This document shows, piece after piece, positions 15,489-24,237 of a stretch of 37,885 nucleotides of DNA; positions within the stretch are counted from its first letter, which is position 1, and the number at the start of each line of letters is the position of its first letter. The translations under genes were made by a program, and so were the position numbers. This stretch comes from an uncultured Eubacteriales bacterium (lineage in GTDB: Bacteria > Bacillota > Clostridia > Lachnospirales > Anaerotignaceae), in contig URCD01000013.1 in NCBI GenBank assembly GCA_900546215.1, positions 1-37,885 of the forward strand, given 5' to 3'. Below the pieces are notes generated by a model, which saw only the letters and a program-made list of their open reading frames with translations, searched no databases and was not told where the DNA came from.

Positions 15489-17177
15489 ATGAAGCGTTAC
15501 ACAATAGGGGTTGACTTTGGTACACTTTCCGGAAGAAGTGTTCTTGTTGATGTCACTAATGGGGAGGTTGTTGCCTCAGCTGTAAAGGAATATACACACG
15601 GAGTAATGGACAAATATTTGCCGGACGGGACAAAGCTTGGAATAGACTGGGCTTTGCAGCATCCGATGGATTATATAGAAGTACTTGAGGAAACAGTTCC
15701 GGAGGTTTTGCGCAAATCTAATATTCCCAAGGAAGCTGTTATTGGAATATCAATTGATTTTACGTCATGCACAATTATGCCGCTTGACGAGAATGGAACT
15801 CCTTTGTGTCTGAGAAAAGAGTTTGAGTCTAATCCTAACAGCTGGGTGAAGCTTTGGAAACATCACGCCGCGCAGGACCAGGCAAACAGGCTTAATAACA
15901 AGGCTGAGGAAAGAGGAGAAAAGTTTTTAAAACGATATGGCGGGAAAATATCGTCTGAATGGGTTCTTCCAAAGACAATGCAGATATTGGAGGAGTCTCC
16001 TGAAATCTATGAAAATACTTATGCAATCATGGAGGGCACTGATTGGGTAACGATGATGATGACGGGAAACTGGGTCAGAAACAGCTGCACGGCAGGATAT
16101 AAGGCGATTTGGCACAAAAAAGAAGGATATCCGTCTAAGGAATTTTTCAAATCTCTGAATGAAGGGCTGGAAAATGTCACAGATAAATTTAAGGGTGAGA
16201 TACTGAATGTCGGAGACAAGGCTGGAAGCCTTAAAAAAGATATGGCGGAGCGTATAGGTCTTTGCGAGGGGACCGCAGTAGCTGTAGGAAATGTAGATGC
16301 CCACGTCTCTCTTCCAGCGGTAGGGGTAAATAAGCCAGGAAAAATGCTTATGATTATGGGAACCTCAACATGTGACATACTTTTGGGGGAAGAAGAGAAA
16401 ATGGTGCCGGGAATGTGCGGTGTTGTTGAGGACGGGGTGCTTCCGGGATATTTTGGATATGAGTCAGGGCAGTCATGTGTGGGCGATCACTTTGACTGGT
16501 TTGTTAAAAACTGCGTACCATATGAATACAAAAAATCAGCAGAGGAAATGGGACTTAATATACATCAGTATTTAACTGAAAAGGCTTCCAGGCTTAGGGC
16601 TGGAGAAAGTGGACTTATAGCTCTTGACTGGTGGAATGGAAACCGTTCATGTCTTGTAGATGCCGACCTGACCGGATTAATGCTAGGGATGACACTGCTT
16701 ACACGACCGGAGGAAATGTACAGGGCTCTTATTGAGGCTACAGCATATGGGAAGAGACTTATTATTGATACATTTGAGGAAAGCGGCGTACCTATAAAAG
16801 AATTGTATGCCTGCGGAGGTATAGCAAAGAAAAATCCTCTTATGATGCAGATTTACGCAGATGTAACTGGAAGAGAAATATTTATAGGTGCTTCAGACCA
16901 GACTCCGGCGTTGGGAGCCGCGATGTTCGCCGCCGTTGCGGCAGGAAAAGAAAAGGGCGGATATTCGTCAATTTATGAGGCTGCCGAAAAGATGGGGCAT
17001 GTTGAGGATTACACTTATGTTCCGAATCCCCAGAATGCAGCCATATATGAAAAGCTGTACAGGGAATTTGTGAAACTCCATGATTATTTTGGCCGGGGAG
17101 AAAATGATGTAATGAAAAGGCTTAAGGCTATAAAAAAGAGCGCTGAAAAGCAGAAAGGAGAAGATGAGAATGCTTGA
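15489..17177 (+). CDS. araB: Ribulokinase, FGGY family
   Basis: A 562-residue sugar kinase phosphorylating L-ribulose to L-ribulose-5-phosphate. The N-terminal phosphate loop is GVDFGTLSGRSVLVD, typical of AraB rather than xylulokinase; also seen are VGNVDAHVSLPAVG, MIMGTSTCD, and the C-terminal FGGY region IEATAYGKRLIIDTFEE with LYACGGIAKKNP. ATG 15489 follows AAGGGGGAG; an in-frame ATG at 15453 lies inside araA and is rejected. The last codons overlap araD by 8 bases, so the two are coupled. Confidence 0.96.
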   Translation: MKRYTIGVDFGTLSGRSVLVDVTNGEVVASAVKEYTHGVMDKYLPDGTKLGIDWALQHPMDYIEVLEETVPEVLRKSNIPKEAVIGISIDFTSCTIMPLDENGTPLCLRKEFESNPNSWVKLWKHHAAQDQANRLNNKAEERGEKFLKRYGGKISSEWVLPKTMQILEESPEIYENTYAIMEGTDWVTMMMTGNWVRNSCTAGYKAIWHKKEGYPSKEFFKSLNEGLENVTDKFKGEILNVGDKAGSLKKDMAERIGLCEGTAVAVGNVDAHVSLPAVGVNKPGKMLMIMGTSTCDILLGEEEKMVPGMCGVVEDGVLPGYFGYESGQSCVGDHFDWFVKNCVPYEYKKSAEEMGLNIHQYLTEKASRLRAGESGLIALDWWNGNRSCLVDADLTGLMLGMTLLTRPEEMYRALIEATAYGKRLIIDTFEESGVPIKELYACGGIAKKNPLMMQIYADVTGREIFIGASDQTPALGAAMFAAVAAGKEKGGYSSIYEAAEKMGHVEDYTYVPNPQNAAIYEKLYREFVKLHDYFGRGENDVMKRLKAIKKSAEKQKGEDENA

Positions 17178-17883
17178 GGAACTGAAGGAAAGTGTTTTAA
17201 AGGCGAACCTGGAGCTGGTTAATAGAGGCCTTGTCATGTACACATGGGGAAATGCCAGCGCTATTGATCGGAAAAGCGGACTATTAGTAATAAAGCCAAG
17301 CGGAGTTGATTACAATGTAATGACAGCTGAAGACATGGTTGTTGTAGACCTGGAGGGAAACAAAATAGAGGGTGAATTGAACCCATCATCCGATACTGCA
17401 ACGCATATAGAGCTTTACAAGGCCTTCAGTGAAGTTGGCGGAATAGTGCACACACATTCAACGTGGGCGGTTGCTTGGGCACAGGCCGGACTTGACATAC
17501 CGTGCTATGGAACAACACATGCCGATTATTTTTACGGAGCAATCCCATGCACAAGAGCTTTGACAGAAAAAGAAACTGAGGAAGCCTATGAAAAAAATAC
17601 AGGCCTCGCTATAAAGGAGGCCTTCAAAGATAAAAATCCAATCTATGTTCCGGGAGTTATATGCAAAAACCATGGGCCTTTCGCATGGGGGGAAAATGCT
17701 GATGAGGCAGTTTATCACGCGGCTGTTCTTGAGGAGACAGCAAAAATGGCGGCTGTTACAAAAATGATAAACCCGGATGCCTCCGAAGCGCCAACTCATA
17801 TTCTGGACAAGCATTTTCTCAGAAAACATGGAAAAAACGCATACTATGGACAAGCTACGCCTGATTTGAAAAGTCAGCCTTAA
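17170..17883 (+). CDS. araD: L-ribulose-5-phosphate 4-epimerase
   Basis: A 237-residue class II aldolase-fold enzyme making D-xylulose 5-phosphate. Start MLEELKESVLKANLEL aligns with E. coli AraD and places AAAGGAG 9 bases upstream; ATG 17164 is only 3 bases from that site. Marks: TWGNASAIDR, KPSGVDYN, the zinc histidines in GGIVHTHSTWAVAWA, GTTHADYF, and CKNHGPFAWG. It completes araABD, feeding the pentose phosphate or phosphoketolase route. Its last 29 bases overlap the end of the convergent MATE gene, and no terminator lies between. Confidence 0.96.
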   Translation: MLEELKESVLKANLELVNRGLVMYTWGNASAIDRKSGLLVIKPSGVDYNVMTAEDMVVVDLEGNKIEGELNPSSDTATHIELYKAFSEVGGIVHTHSTWAVAWAQAGLDIPCYGTTHADYFYGAIPCTRALTEKETEEAYEKNTGLAIKEAFKDKNPIYVPGVICKNHGPFAWGENADEAVYHAAVLEETAKMAAVTKMINPDASEAPTHILDKHFLRKHGKNAYYGQATPDLKSQP

Positions 17884-19252
17884 GCTTAGCCATATAGTTG
17901 TTAAATACGAAATATGTAACGATAGTCGTGATTACGTTTGACACGGCTTCTGCTCCGTATACGCCCCATACGCCGATAAAATGAGGCAGTATCAATGCAA
18001 ATGGTATAAGCAGAAAAATCTTTCTCATAAGGCCGAATATGAAGGAATATTTGACATTCCCCATAGCGATGAAGGAATTCTGATTTATCATCTGCATTCC
18101 TATTACAAATACTGTCGAGAAGGATACTCTGACAGCTGTGGCGGCTATTTCGGCAAGCTGTGCGTTAGGCGTAAACATTTCGGCTATTGGCTTGGGGAAA
18201 AATATAAAAATAAACCATAATATTGAAGCACAGGCTATGGATAGAGCTCGTGCAGATATTATTGTTTTATGTATTTTCGGGTAATCTCTAGCACCTACGC
18301 TGTAGCTGATAATAGGCTGAGAGCCTTGTACTAGGCCTTTAAGAGGCATAAAGAAGAACTGCTGTAGTGTAGCTACTATAGAAAGCGCAGCAATATGAAT
18401 GTCTCCAAGGCCCGCGGGGCTGTATTTAAGAAGCAGTCTGTTTAAAACAATGACTACAACGCTTTCATTAATCTGAAATATAAAGTTTGAAAGCCCTAAG
18501 GCACAGCCTCTTTTCATTAAAACCGCGTCAGGCTTAAGTTCTTTCTTTCGCATTCTCAATACAGGAGTTTTACTGCACAGGAAAGCCATAACCCATATTG
18601 CGGATATTATCTGCGATATGACGGTTGCTATTGCGGCTCCCTTTATGCCCATATTAAAACCGAAAATCAGTATAGGGTCAAGTATTATATTTGCAACTGC
18701 GCCACAGACAACCGAAATCATGCCAGTGCGTGTATAGCCCTGTGAGTTGATAAAGTAGTTCATTCCTAGACTTACCTGTCCGGCAATCGTTCCGGCAATA
18801 TAAATTTTCATATATTCCACTGCATATGGAAGAGTATTCGCACTGCCGCCAAAAAACATCAGCATTGGCCTGAGAAAAGCATAAAGAAGAACCATCAGCA
18901 TAACGCCTGTTACAACAAGCAGAGTAAACCCGCCGTTCAAAAGTCGGGAAGCTTCATCATTTTTTCCTTCTCCCATTTTTATTGTGGACAAGGCGGAGCT
19001 GCCGCTGGCAATAAGCAGGCTGATTGCGGTATTAAGCATTATTAACGGAAAACAGAGGCCAAGGCCTGCAAGGGCATCGGTACCTATGTCAGGTATATGG
19101 CTTATATAGATTCTGTCTACCACACTGTACAGTGCGCTGACCATCTGGGCGGCTGTTGCTGGCAGTGAAAGTCTTACAAGTAGCCTTGTAACCGATGTCG
19201 TTTGGAGTTGTTCTTCAAGAGAGGCAGTTTTCATATTTTTACCGGCTTTCAT
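17855..19252 (-). CDS. MATE family efflux transporter
   Basis: A 465-residue membrane protein with about twelve helices in two homologous halves. The first half starts LVRLSLPATAAQMVSALYSVVDRIYI and the second includes ALSIVATLQQFFFMPLKGLVQGSQPIISYSVGA, both family hallmarks. It probably exchanges sodium or protons for a drug or metabolite; the substrate is not predictable. The start could be ATG 19252 or ATG 19234; neither has a good ribosome binding site. A good minus-strand promoter lies at 19287-19316. The 3' end overlaps araD by 29 bases on the opposite strand. Confidence 0.92.
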   Translation of the reverse strand: MKAGKNMKTASLEEQLQTTSVTRLLVRLSLPATAAQMVSALYSVVDRIYISHIPDIGTDALAGLGLCFPLIMLNTAISLLIASGSSALSTIKMGEGKNDEASRLLNGGFTLLVVTGVMLMVLLYAFLRPMLMFFGGSANTLPYAVEYMKIYIAGTIAGQVSLGMNYFINSQGYTRTGMISVVCGAVANIILDPILIFGFNMGIKGAAIATVISQIISAIWVMAFLCSKTPVLRMRKKELKPDAVLMKRGCALGLSNFIFQINESVVVIVLNRLLLKYSPAGLGDIHIAALSIVATLQQFFFMPLKGLVQGSQPIISYSVGARDYPKIHKTIISARALSIACASILWFIFIFFPKPIAEMFTPNAQLAEIAATAVRVSFSTVFVIGMQMINQNSFIAMGNVKYSFIFGLMRKIFLLIPFALILPHFIGVWGVYGAEAVSNVITTIVTYFVFNNYMAKLKADFSNQA

Positions 19253-19286
19253 ATTTCGTTATTTATCCATATATTAGTTTTATTAA

Positions 19287-19316
19287 ATGATACAATGAAA
19301 TGTTTTTTTGTGTCAA
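19287..19316 (-). promoter_or_regulatory. Promoter of the MATE gene
   Basis: On the minus strand TTGACA (19316-19311), an 18-base spacer, then TATCAT (19292-19287), about 35 bases before the first ATG. Confidence 0.6.
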
Positions 19317-19497
19317 CTGAAATAAATTAGAGCGATTACAATAAATAAAAAAAATAATATAAAATGTATTAAATGGATTAAAATTGATGTAGAACAACAC
19401 GTTATTATTTTATTTTTACGAAAAAAAATATTAGTAGAAAATCGTTGAAAATATGGGGATTTGAGCGATTTGTATATAAAACGCGCATTTTTATTCC

Positions 19498-19527
19498 TTG
19501 ACAACATGTATGTACAACATATATAGT
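19498..19527 (+). promoter_or_regulatory. Promoter of the liv-thiazoline-dhaKL-cyuA operon with AraR-like box
   Basis: TTGACA at 19498-19503, an 18-base spacer and TATAGT at 19522-19527: a strong sigma-A-type promoter. The spacer contains ACATGTATGTACAACA (19504-19519), which matches 11 of 16 bases of the AraR box and has the conserved core GTAYGTACAA. The araR promoter has its box in the same place, between -35 and -10. Confidence 0.6.
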
Positions 19528-19691
19528 AGAAAACAGGGGATATTTGTCTGTTTTTATATACAATTAGCACAGTAAGATGAAACTGTGTTATGACATATAA
19601 AGTAAAAAAGAATATATTTATATTCTATTTTAAAGAAAATCAACAAAGGCTGCCATAATTATTAAGGTTGGCCTGAAAGGGAGGACGGGGT

Positions 19692-20588
19692 ATGTTTTTA
19701 CAGCAAATTGTCAATGGATTGACAATAGGCAGCACCTACGCACTTGTAACTATAGGTTTTAATATGGTTTATGGTGTACTGGAGCTCACGAATTTTGCGC
19801 ACAGCTCGTTTTATATGCTTGGCGCGTATATTTCACTTTTTACCATGACATCGTTATGGGGCAGGGTAAGTATTCAAGGCTTTTTTGTTGGACTTATTTG
19901 TAGTATAATTATAACGGGATGTCTGGGTGCGTTTATGGATAAGGTTGCACTTGAACCCATACGAAAACGTAAGGGTGCAGATATAACCGCACTTTTGAGT
20001 ACGGTTGGTATTCAGACAGCAATAAACAACTCGGTTCTTTTAATATTCGGTACAGTTCCTGTTGAATTCCCTGATGTATTCAATCTTGGAAAATTTTACA
20101 TAGGAGAAAATACGGTTGTACAAAGAATACAGATAGCTATATTTATTCTTGCTATCTTGCTTATGGTATTTTTAAGTCTTTTAGTTTATAAAACAAAGCT
20201 TGGTGCCGGGATGAGGTCAATATCTCAAAACTCTACCGCTGCTAAGATTATGGGTGTTAATGTAAACCATATTATTACTCTCACATTCTTTATTGGAACC
20301 GCTATAGCCGCTGTATCTGGTACAATGGTTGGTATTTACTATCAGCGTGTCGATACCCTTATGGGCGCGAGCGTAGGTCTTAAATCCTTTGCCGCTGCTG
20401 TACTCGGCGGTATGGGCTCTATACCAGGAGCAATGTTTGGCGGATTTGTTATCGGTATTCTTGAAACTTTATTTGCTGCTTATGTAAGTTCGGGATACAG
20501 GGATGCCGTAGCCTTTGTTATCTTGATGGTTGTTTTGGTCGTTAGGCCTTCAGGCTTCTTCGGTCAGAAGTCCATCAATAAAGTCTAA
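19692..20588 (+). CDS. Branched-chain amino acid-type ABC transporter permease (LivH family)
   Basis: A 298-residue permease with about eight helices. The N-terminal GSTYALVTIGFNMVYGVLELTNFAHSSF segment and the cytoplasmic coupling loop SQNSTAAKIMGVNVNHI are LivH hallmarks, as is AAVLGGMGSIPGAMFGGFVIGILE. ATG 19692 follows GGGAGG. First gene of a ten-gene co-directional run with its own promoter at 19498. Members of this family carry amino acids but also urea, amides and other small polar solutes. The genes downstream suggest a cysteine-derived compound rather than leucine; this is inference. Confidence 0.93.
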   Translation: MFLQQIVNGLTIGSTYALVTIGFNMVYGVLELTNFAHSSFYMLGAYISLFTMTSLWGRVSIQGFFVGLICSIIITGCLGAFMDKVALEPIRKRKGADITALLSTVGIQTAINNSVLLIFGTVPVEFPDVFNLGKFYIGENTVVQRIQIAIFILAILLMVFLSLLVYKTKLGAGMRSISQNSTAAKIMGVNVNHIITLTFFIGTAIAAVSGTMVGIYYQRVDTLMGASVGLKSFAAAVLGGMGSIPGAMFGGFVIGILETLFAAYVSSGYRDAVAFVILMVVLVVRPSGFFGQKSINKV

Positions 20589-20603
20589 GGGGGTGAAGGG
20601 GAT

Positions 20604-21656
20604 ATGACTACAGCTCCCAAGAAAGAGAAAAAAGGTTTTTTCTCAGGAATTTTAGAATTTTGGGCTATGCACAGCCTTATTATATCAGTTATTTTTATTA
20701 TATTGGCTATAATATTTCCTATATTATTTAATAAACAGTATTTAATTACAGTTGCAATTAACTGTTTAATGTTTGCAACACTTTCGCTTTCATTAAACTT
20801 GATTACTGGATATATGGGAATAACATCTTTGGGACATGCTGCCTTCTTTGGCGTAGGCGCTTATACCGCGGCTATACTTTCCACAAGAATGGGTCTTGGC
20901 TTTGTTCAGACGGCAATACTTGGAACTATAGTGGCAGCTATATTTGGCGTAATGCTTGGTATACCGACCCTCCGTATAAAGGGAAGATATTTGGCAATAG
21001 TTACACTTGGCTTTTGTGAAATTATGCGTATTATAGAACTTAACTGGATGAGCCTCACAAGAGGACCCCAGGGTATATCAGGAATACCAAAAATAAGCTT
21101 TTTCGGCTTTGTCTGTTCAAAGCCAATACATAAGTATTATGTTGTACTGATTCTGCTGATTATTACAGTACTAATTATCAAGGCAATCATGAACTCACGT
21201 ATGGGACGTGCAATCAGCGCTATAAGGGATGACGAGATTGCTGCTGATGCAATGGGAATCAATGTATTTAAATACAAAATCATGGTATTTTCTATATCAT
21301 CAGGCCTTGCTGGTCTTGTAGGTGCCTACTATGCACACTACATGGGATTTATTGACCCTAACGCCTTTAACTTTGACCAGTCAATACTTATTCTTTCTAT
21401 GACTATCATGGGTGGTATGGCTAGTATACCCGGAAGTATTTTCGGTGCCAGCGTATTGAGTATTCTTCCAGAGGCTCTTCGTGCTGTTAACGATTACAGA
21501 CAGATTGTATATGGCCTTCTTTTGGCTATAATGGTTGTCTGGAAGCCTAATGGTCTGCTCGGCGGTTTTAATCTTAAGCATATCAAGCAGAGAATTGAGC
21601 TTGAGAAAGAGAAAGCCGCAAGTTCAAAAGAAAAGGGGGCGGAGGATAATGTCTGA
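20604..21656 (+). CDS. Branched-chain amino acid-type ABC transporter permease (LivM family)
   Basis: A 350-residue second permease. Marks: LSLNLITGYMGITSLGHAAFFGVGAYTAAIL, the coupling loop AIRDDEIAADAMGINVFKYK and TIMGGMASIPGSIFGA. About nine hydrophobic segments, with a charged C-terminal tail rich in Lys and Glu. ATG 20604 follows GGGGGTGAAGGGG. It is 15 bases after livH and overlaps the ATPase gene by 8 bases. Forms the membrane channel together with LivH. Confidence 0.93.
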   Translation: MTTAPKKEKKGFFSGILEFWAMHSLIISVIFIILAIIFPILFNKQYLITVAINCLMFATLSLSLNLITGYMGITSLGHAAFFGVGAYTAAILSTRMGLGFVQTAILGTIVAAIFGVMLGIPTLRIKGRYLAIVTLGFCEIMRIIELNWMSLTRGPQGISGIPKISFFGFVCSKPIHKYYVVLILLIITVLIIKAIMNSRMGRAISAIRDDEIAADAMGINVFKYKIMVFSISSGLAGLVGAYYAHYMGFIDPNAFNFDQSILILSMTIMGGMASIPGSIFGASVLSILPEALRAVNDYRQIVYGLLLAIMVVWKPNGLLGGFNLKHIKQRIELEKEKAASSKEKGAEDNV

Positions 21657-22437
21657 TGTGATTTTAAAAGCAGAAAATGTTACCCAGCGCTTCGGCGGAT
21701 TGGTTGCTGTAAATGCAGTAAATTTTGAGCTTAGAAAAGGTGAAATTGTTGGCATAATCGGACCAAACGGCGCGGGCAAAACAACATTTTTTAATAATAT
21801 AACCGGTGTTTATCCACCTACTGAAGGTAAAATTATATTTAAAGATGAAAATATAACAGGAAAAAATCCTTATGAGATAACTAGCCTTGGAATGGCAAGA
21901 ACTTTTCAGAATATAAGGCTTTTTTACAGAATGACTGTTCTTGAAAACGTTATGGTGGGAATGCATACAAGGACTAATGCCAATCTGGTTGATTGTGTAC
22001 TGCGTACTCCAAAACACAGAACAACTGAAAAACAGGCTGAAGAAAGAGCAATGGAAGTGCTGGAGATGACTGGGCTTTTGGATTACAGATACAATTACGC
22101 CACATCTCTTCCATACGGACTTCAAAGAAGATTGGAAATAGCAAGAGCTATGGCTACTAATCCAGAGGTGCTTCTATTTGACGAGCCTGCTGCCGGTATG
22201 AATGAGCAGGAGACAAGCGACCTTATGGCATTTATCCGCAGACTGAAGGATTTGGGCTATTCTATACTTCTTATTGAGCATGATATGAGGCTTGTTATGA
22301 ACATTTGTGAGCGTCTTTATGTGCTTGATCACGGCAATCTGATAGCCGAGGGCCTGCCTGAAGATATTAAGGCAAACACTAGGGTTATTGAAGCATATCT
22401 TGGAGCAGGAGGTGTGATTACCGATGAAGATGCTTGA
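21649..22437 (+). CDS. ABC transporter ATP-binding protein (LivG family)
   Basis: A 262-residue ATPase with Walker A GPNGAGKTTFFN, the LivG-specific Q-loop ARTFQNIRLF, the degenerate signature LPYGLQRRLEIARA and Walker B VLLFDEPAAGMN. ATG 21649 overlaps the LivM stop and follows GCGGAGG; an ORF start at 21535 lies within livM in another frame and is rejected. It overlaps livF by 14 bases. Confidence 0.95.
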   Translation: MSDVILKAENVTQRFGGLVAVNAVNFELRKGEIVGIIGPNGAGKTTFFNNITGVYPPTEGKIIFKDENITGKNPYEITSLGMARTFQNIRLFYRMTVLENVMVGMHTRTNANLVDCVLRTPKHRTTEKQAEERAMEVLEMTGLLDYRYNYATSLPYGLQRRLEIARAMATNPEVLLFDEPAAGMNEQETSDLMAFIRRLKDLGYSILLIEHDMRLVMNICERLYVLDHGNLIAEGLPEDIKANTRVIEAYLGAGGVITDEDA

Positions 22438-23137
22438 GGTCAAAAATCTTGAAGTAAATTATGGAGCCATAAAAGCTGTTCAGGGAATTGACTTTCACAT
22501 TAATGAAGGTGAAATAGTAACACTTATAGGCGCCAATGGAGCTGGAAAAACGACTACCATGAATACTATTATCGGTATTGTTAAGGCTGCGAATGGAGAA
22601 ATACTTTTTGAAGGCAAAGATATAAGCAAGCTCAGCTCTTCGGCCATAGTTAAAAGCGGAATTGCACTTTCTCCCGAGGGAAGGCAGATTTTTCCGAGAA
22701 TGACCGTATATGAAAATCTAGAAATGGGAGCTTATTCTATAAATAAAAAGTACATTAAAGAAGGTATAGAACAGGCATACAGCCTTTTTCCAAGACTCCA
22801 GGAAAGAGAAAAGCAGATAGCAGGAACGCTTTCCGGCGGAGAACAGCAGATGCTTGCCGTTGCAAGAGCCCTTATGTCTAAGCCTAAGCTTCTTATGCTT
22901 GATGAGCCATCATTGGGACTTGCGCCTATAGTAGTTGAGGACATATTCAGACTTATACTCAGAATTCGTAAAATGGGAACTACGGTACTGCTTGTAGAGC
23001 AGAATGCAAGAATGGCTTTGAGTATTTCAGACAGGGGATATGTACTGGAGACGGGCAAAATAGTTCTTACGAACGAATCTAAAAAACTTTTGGCCGACCC
23101 TAAAGTAATTGATGCTTACTTCGGAGGCCTAGAATAA
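22424..23137 (+). CDS. ABC transporter ATP-binding protein (LivF family)
   Basis: A 237-residue ATPase with Walker A GANGAGKTT, signature LSGGEQQMLAVARA and Walker B LLMLDEPSLGLAP followed by the LivF-typical IVVEDIF. ATG 22424 lies 9 bases after AGGAGGTG; a second ATG two codons later is further away. It forms the heterodimeric motor with LivG. The next gene begins 14 bases after its stop. Confidence 0.95.
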   Translation: MKMLEVKNLEVNYGAIKAVQGIDFHINEGEIVTLIGANGAGKTTTMNTIIGIVKAANGEILFEGKDISKLSSSAIVKSGIALSPEGRQIFPRMTVYENLEMGAYSINKKYIKEGIEQAYSLFPRLQEREKQIAGTLSGGEQQMLAVARALMSKPKLLMLDEPSLGLAPIVVEDIFRLILRIRKMGTTVLLVEQNARMALSISDRGYVLETGKIVLTNESKKLLADPKVIDAYFGGLE

Positions 23138-23151
23138 AGGGGGATAAATAA

Positions 23152-23658
23152 ATGGAATACAAAAATAACGCAAAAATTGATAATCCTGTTGTGAACGGCC
23201 TTAGAGACATCTGTGCCAGACGTGCTTCAACAATTAGCTACATGATTGACGAGGCTAAAAAAAGAGGATTAACTGACGACAGCTTTGCTAGGGATGCTAT
23301 TTATAAATATGGAGAGGACCTTGGTAAGGAAATGTATGCTGAAATGAAGGACCCTACCGATATGGTTGAATTTTCAAAGCATTTTGGAACTGGTCATCAC
23401 ACAGACATATATGAGATGGAAACAGTTGCAAGCGATGAAAATAAGCTCTATATAGATTTCCATTACTGTCCATACGTAGCTGAATGGATTAAACAGGGAA
23501 GAACTCCTGAGGAAATGCCCGTTTTATGTGAAATAGCAATGGAAGGCGACAGGGCAATCGGTGATACTTTCAGCGCATTTAAATTTACCCTTGGCAAAAC
23601 TATTGCCCAGGGACACGATGTTTGCCAGATTAGATTCGACAAAAAAGATGTCGAATAA
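23152..23658 (+). CDS. L-2-amino-thiazoline-4-carboxylic acid hydrolase family protein, paralogue 1
   Basis: A 168-residue soluble protein. The C-terminal half shows the family pattern FHYCPYVAEW, then LCEIAMEGDRAIGD, and LGKTIAQGHDVCQIRF, with conserved cysteines at the HYCP, LCE and VCQ motifs. An extra histidine cluster, HFGTGHH, lies at about residues 78-84. Characterised family members open the ring of L-2-amino-thiazoline-4-carboxylate on the way to L-cysteine, but the family is broad and most members are untested. It sits between the Liv importer and a paralogous gene 26 bases downstream, and a cysteine desulfidase is encoded three genes further on. Family placement is confident, substrate is inferred. 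Confidence 0.8.
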   Translation: MEYKNNAKIDNPVVNGLRDICARRASTISYMIDEAKKRGLTDDSFARDAIYKYGEDLGKEMYAEMKDPTDMVEFSKHFGTGHHTDIYEMETVASDENKLYIDFHYCPYVAEWIKQGRTPEEMPVLCEIAMEGDRAIGDTFSAFKFTLGKTIAQGHDVCQIRFDKKDVE

Positions 23659-23684
23659 TATAAATTTTTAAGGAGGATTTTATA

Positions 23685-24185
23685 ATGTCAAAGATTAAGA
23701 ATGAAGCTAAAATTAATGAGGAAAAAGTAAATATCAACAGAAACGCCATTGAGCACAGAGCAACATGGACTGGACTTACATATGTAGAAGGTATTAAGGC
23801 TGGACTTCCCATTGAGGGCGTAATAAGAGATGCTGTTGCTAAAACAGGCGCATTCCATGGCGCAGGCTATCTTGCTTCCACAGAAAAACCTGAAGAAGTC
23901 TGCAGCTTTGCCAAAGCCTTCCTTCCTGAACTTGGACTTAAAACATTTGAGATGGATGTAGTAAAGAACGACGCTGAGAACCTTGAAATTGAATTCCATT
24001 ACTGTCCACTTCTTGCAGCATGGCAGAAGCTGGGATTTGATGACGAAACATGCGCTAAGCTTTGCGATATCGCAATGGATGGAGACAGAAATATTGCTAA
24101 AGCAATGGGATATGACTTTGAGCTTGGAAAAACAATAGCTAAGGGTGACCCTATCTGTGAGGTTAATTTCAGAAAGAAAAAATAA
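23685..24185 (+). CDS. L-2-amino-thiazoline-4-carboxylic acid hydrolase family protein, paralogue 2
   Basis: A 166-residue paralogue of the preceding protein. It shares FHYCPLLAAW, LCDIAMDGDRNIAK and LGKTIAKGDPICEVNF; by eye the C-terminal third is about half identical and the N-terminal part much less so. It lacks the HFGTGHH cluster of its partner. A strong AAGGAGGAT site precedes ATG 23685. Adjacent divergent paralogues often form a hetero-oligomer or split into catalytic and structural subunits; which applies here cannot be told from sequence. Confidence 0.8.
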   Translation: MSKIKNEAKINEEKVNINRNAIEHRATWTGLTYVEGIKAGLPIEGVIRDAVAKTGAFHGAGYLASTEKPEEVCSFAKAFLPELGLKTFEMDVVKNDAENLEIEFHYCPLLAAWQKLGFDDETCAKLCDIAMDGDRNIAKAMGYDFELGKTIAKGDPICEVNFRKKK

Positions 24186-24237
24186 TCTTACATAAATAAT
24201 TTTATGCTGAAAAAGCAAATATTAAGGGAGGTAAGCC

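Larger units (their letters stand above)
19253..19691. other. Divergent intergenic region between MATE and the liv operon
   Basis: About 440 bases without a gene. It contains the MATE promoter, AT-rich DNA with a repeated GAGCGATT (about 19331 and 19463), the plus-strand promoter with AraR-like box at 19498-19527, and a leader of about 158 bases with short hairpins at 19568-19587, 19610-19625 and 19647-19674. I recognise no known riboswitch class. Confidence 0.6.

Noticed and set aside
15927..16378. Long minus-strand frames inside araB
   Set aside because: They are antisense to a complete, clearly coding araB and show no family resemblance or ribosome binding site.
19530..19554. AAAACAG/CTGTTTT hairpin as an attenuator of the liv operon
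   Set aside because: Its left arm falls at or before the predicted transcription start, so the hairpin would probably not be transcribed whole.
23688..24218. 176-codon minus-strand frame antisense to the second ATC-hydrolase-like gene
   Set aside because: The plus-strand protein is a clear paralogue of its neighbour; the antisense translation is Cys/Phe/Ser-rich and looks like a shadow.
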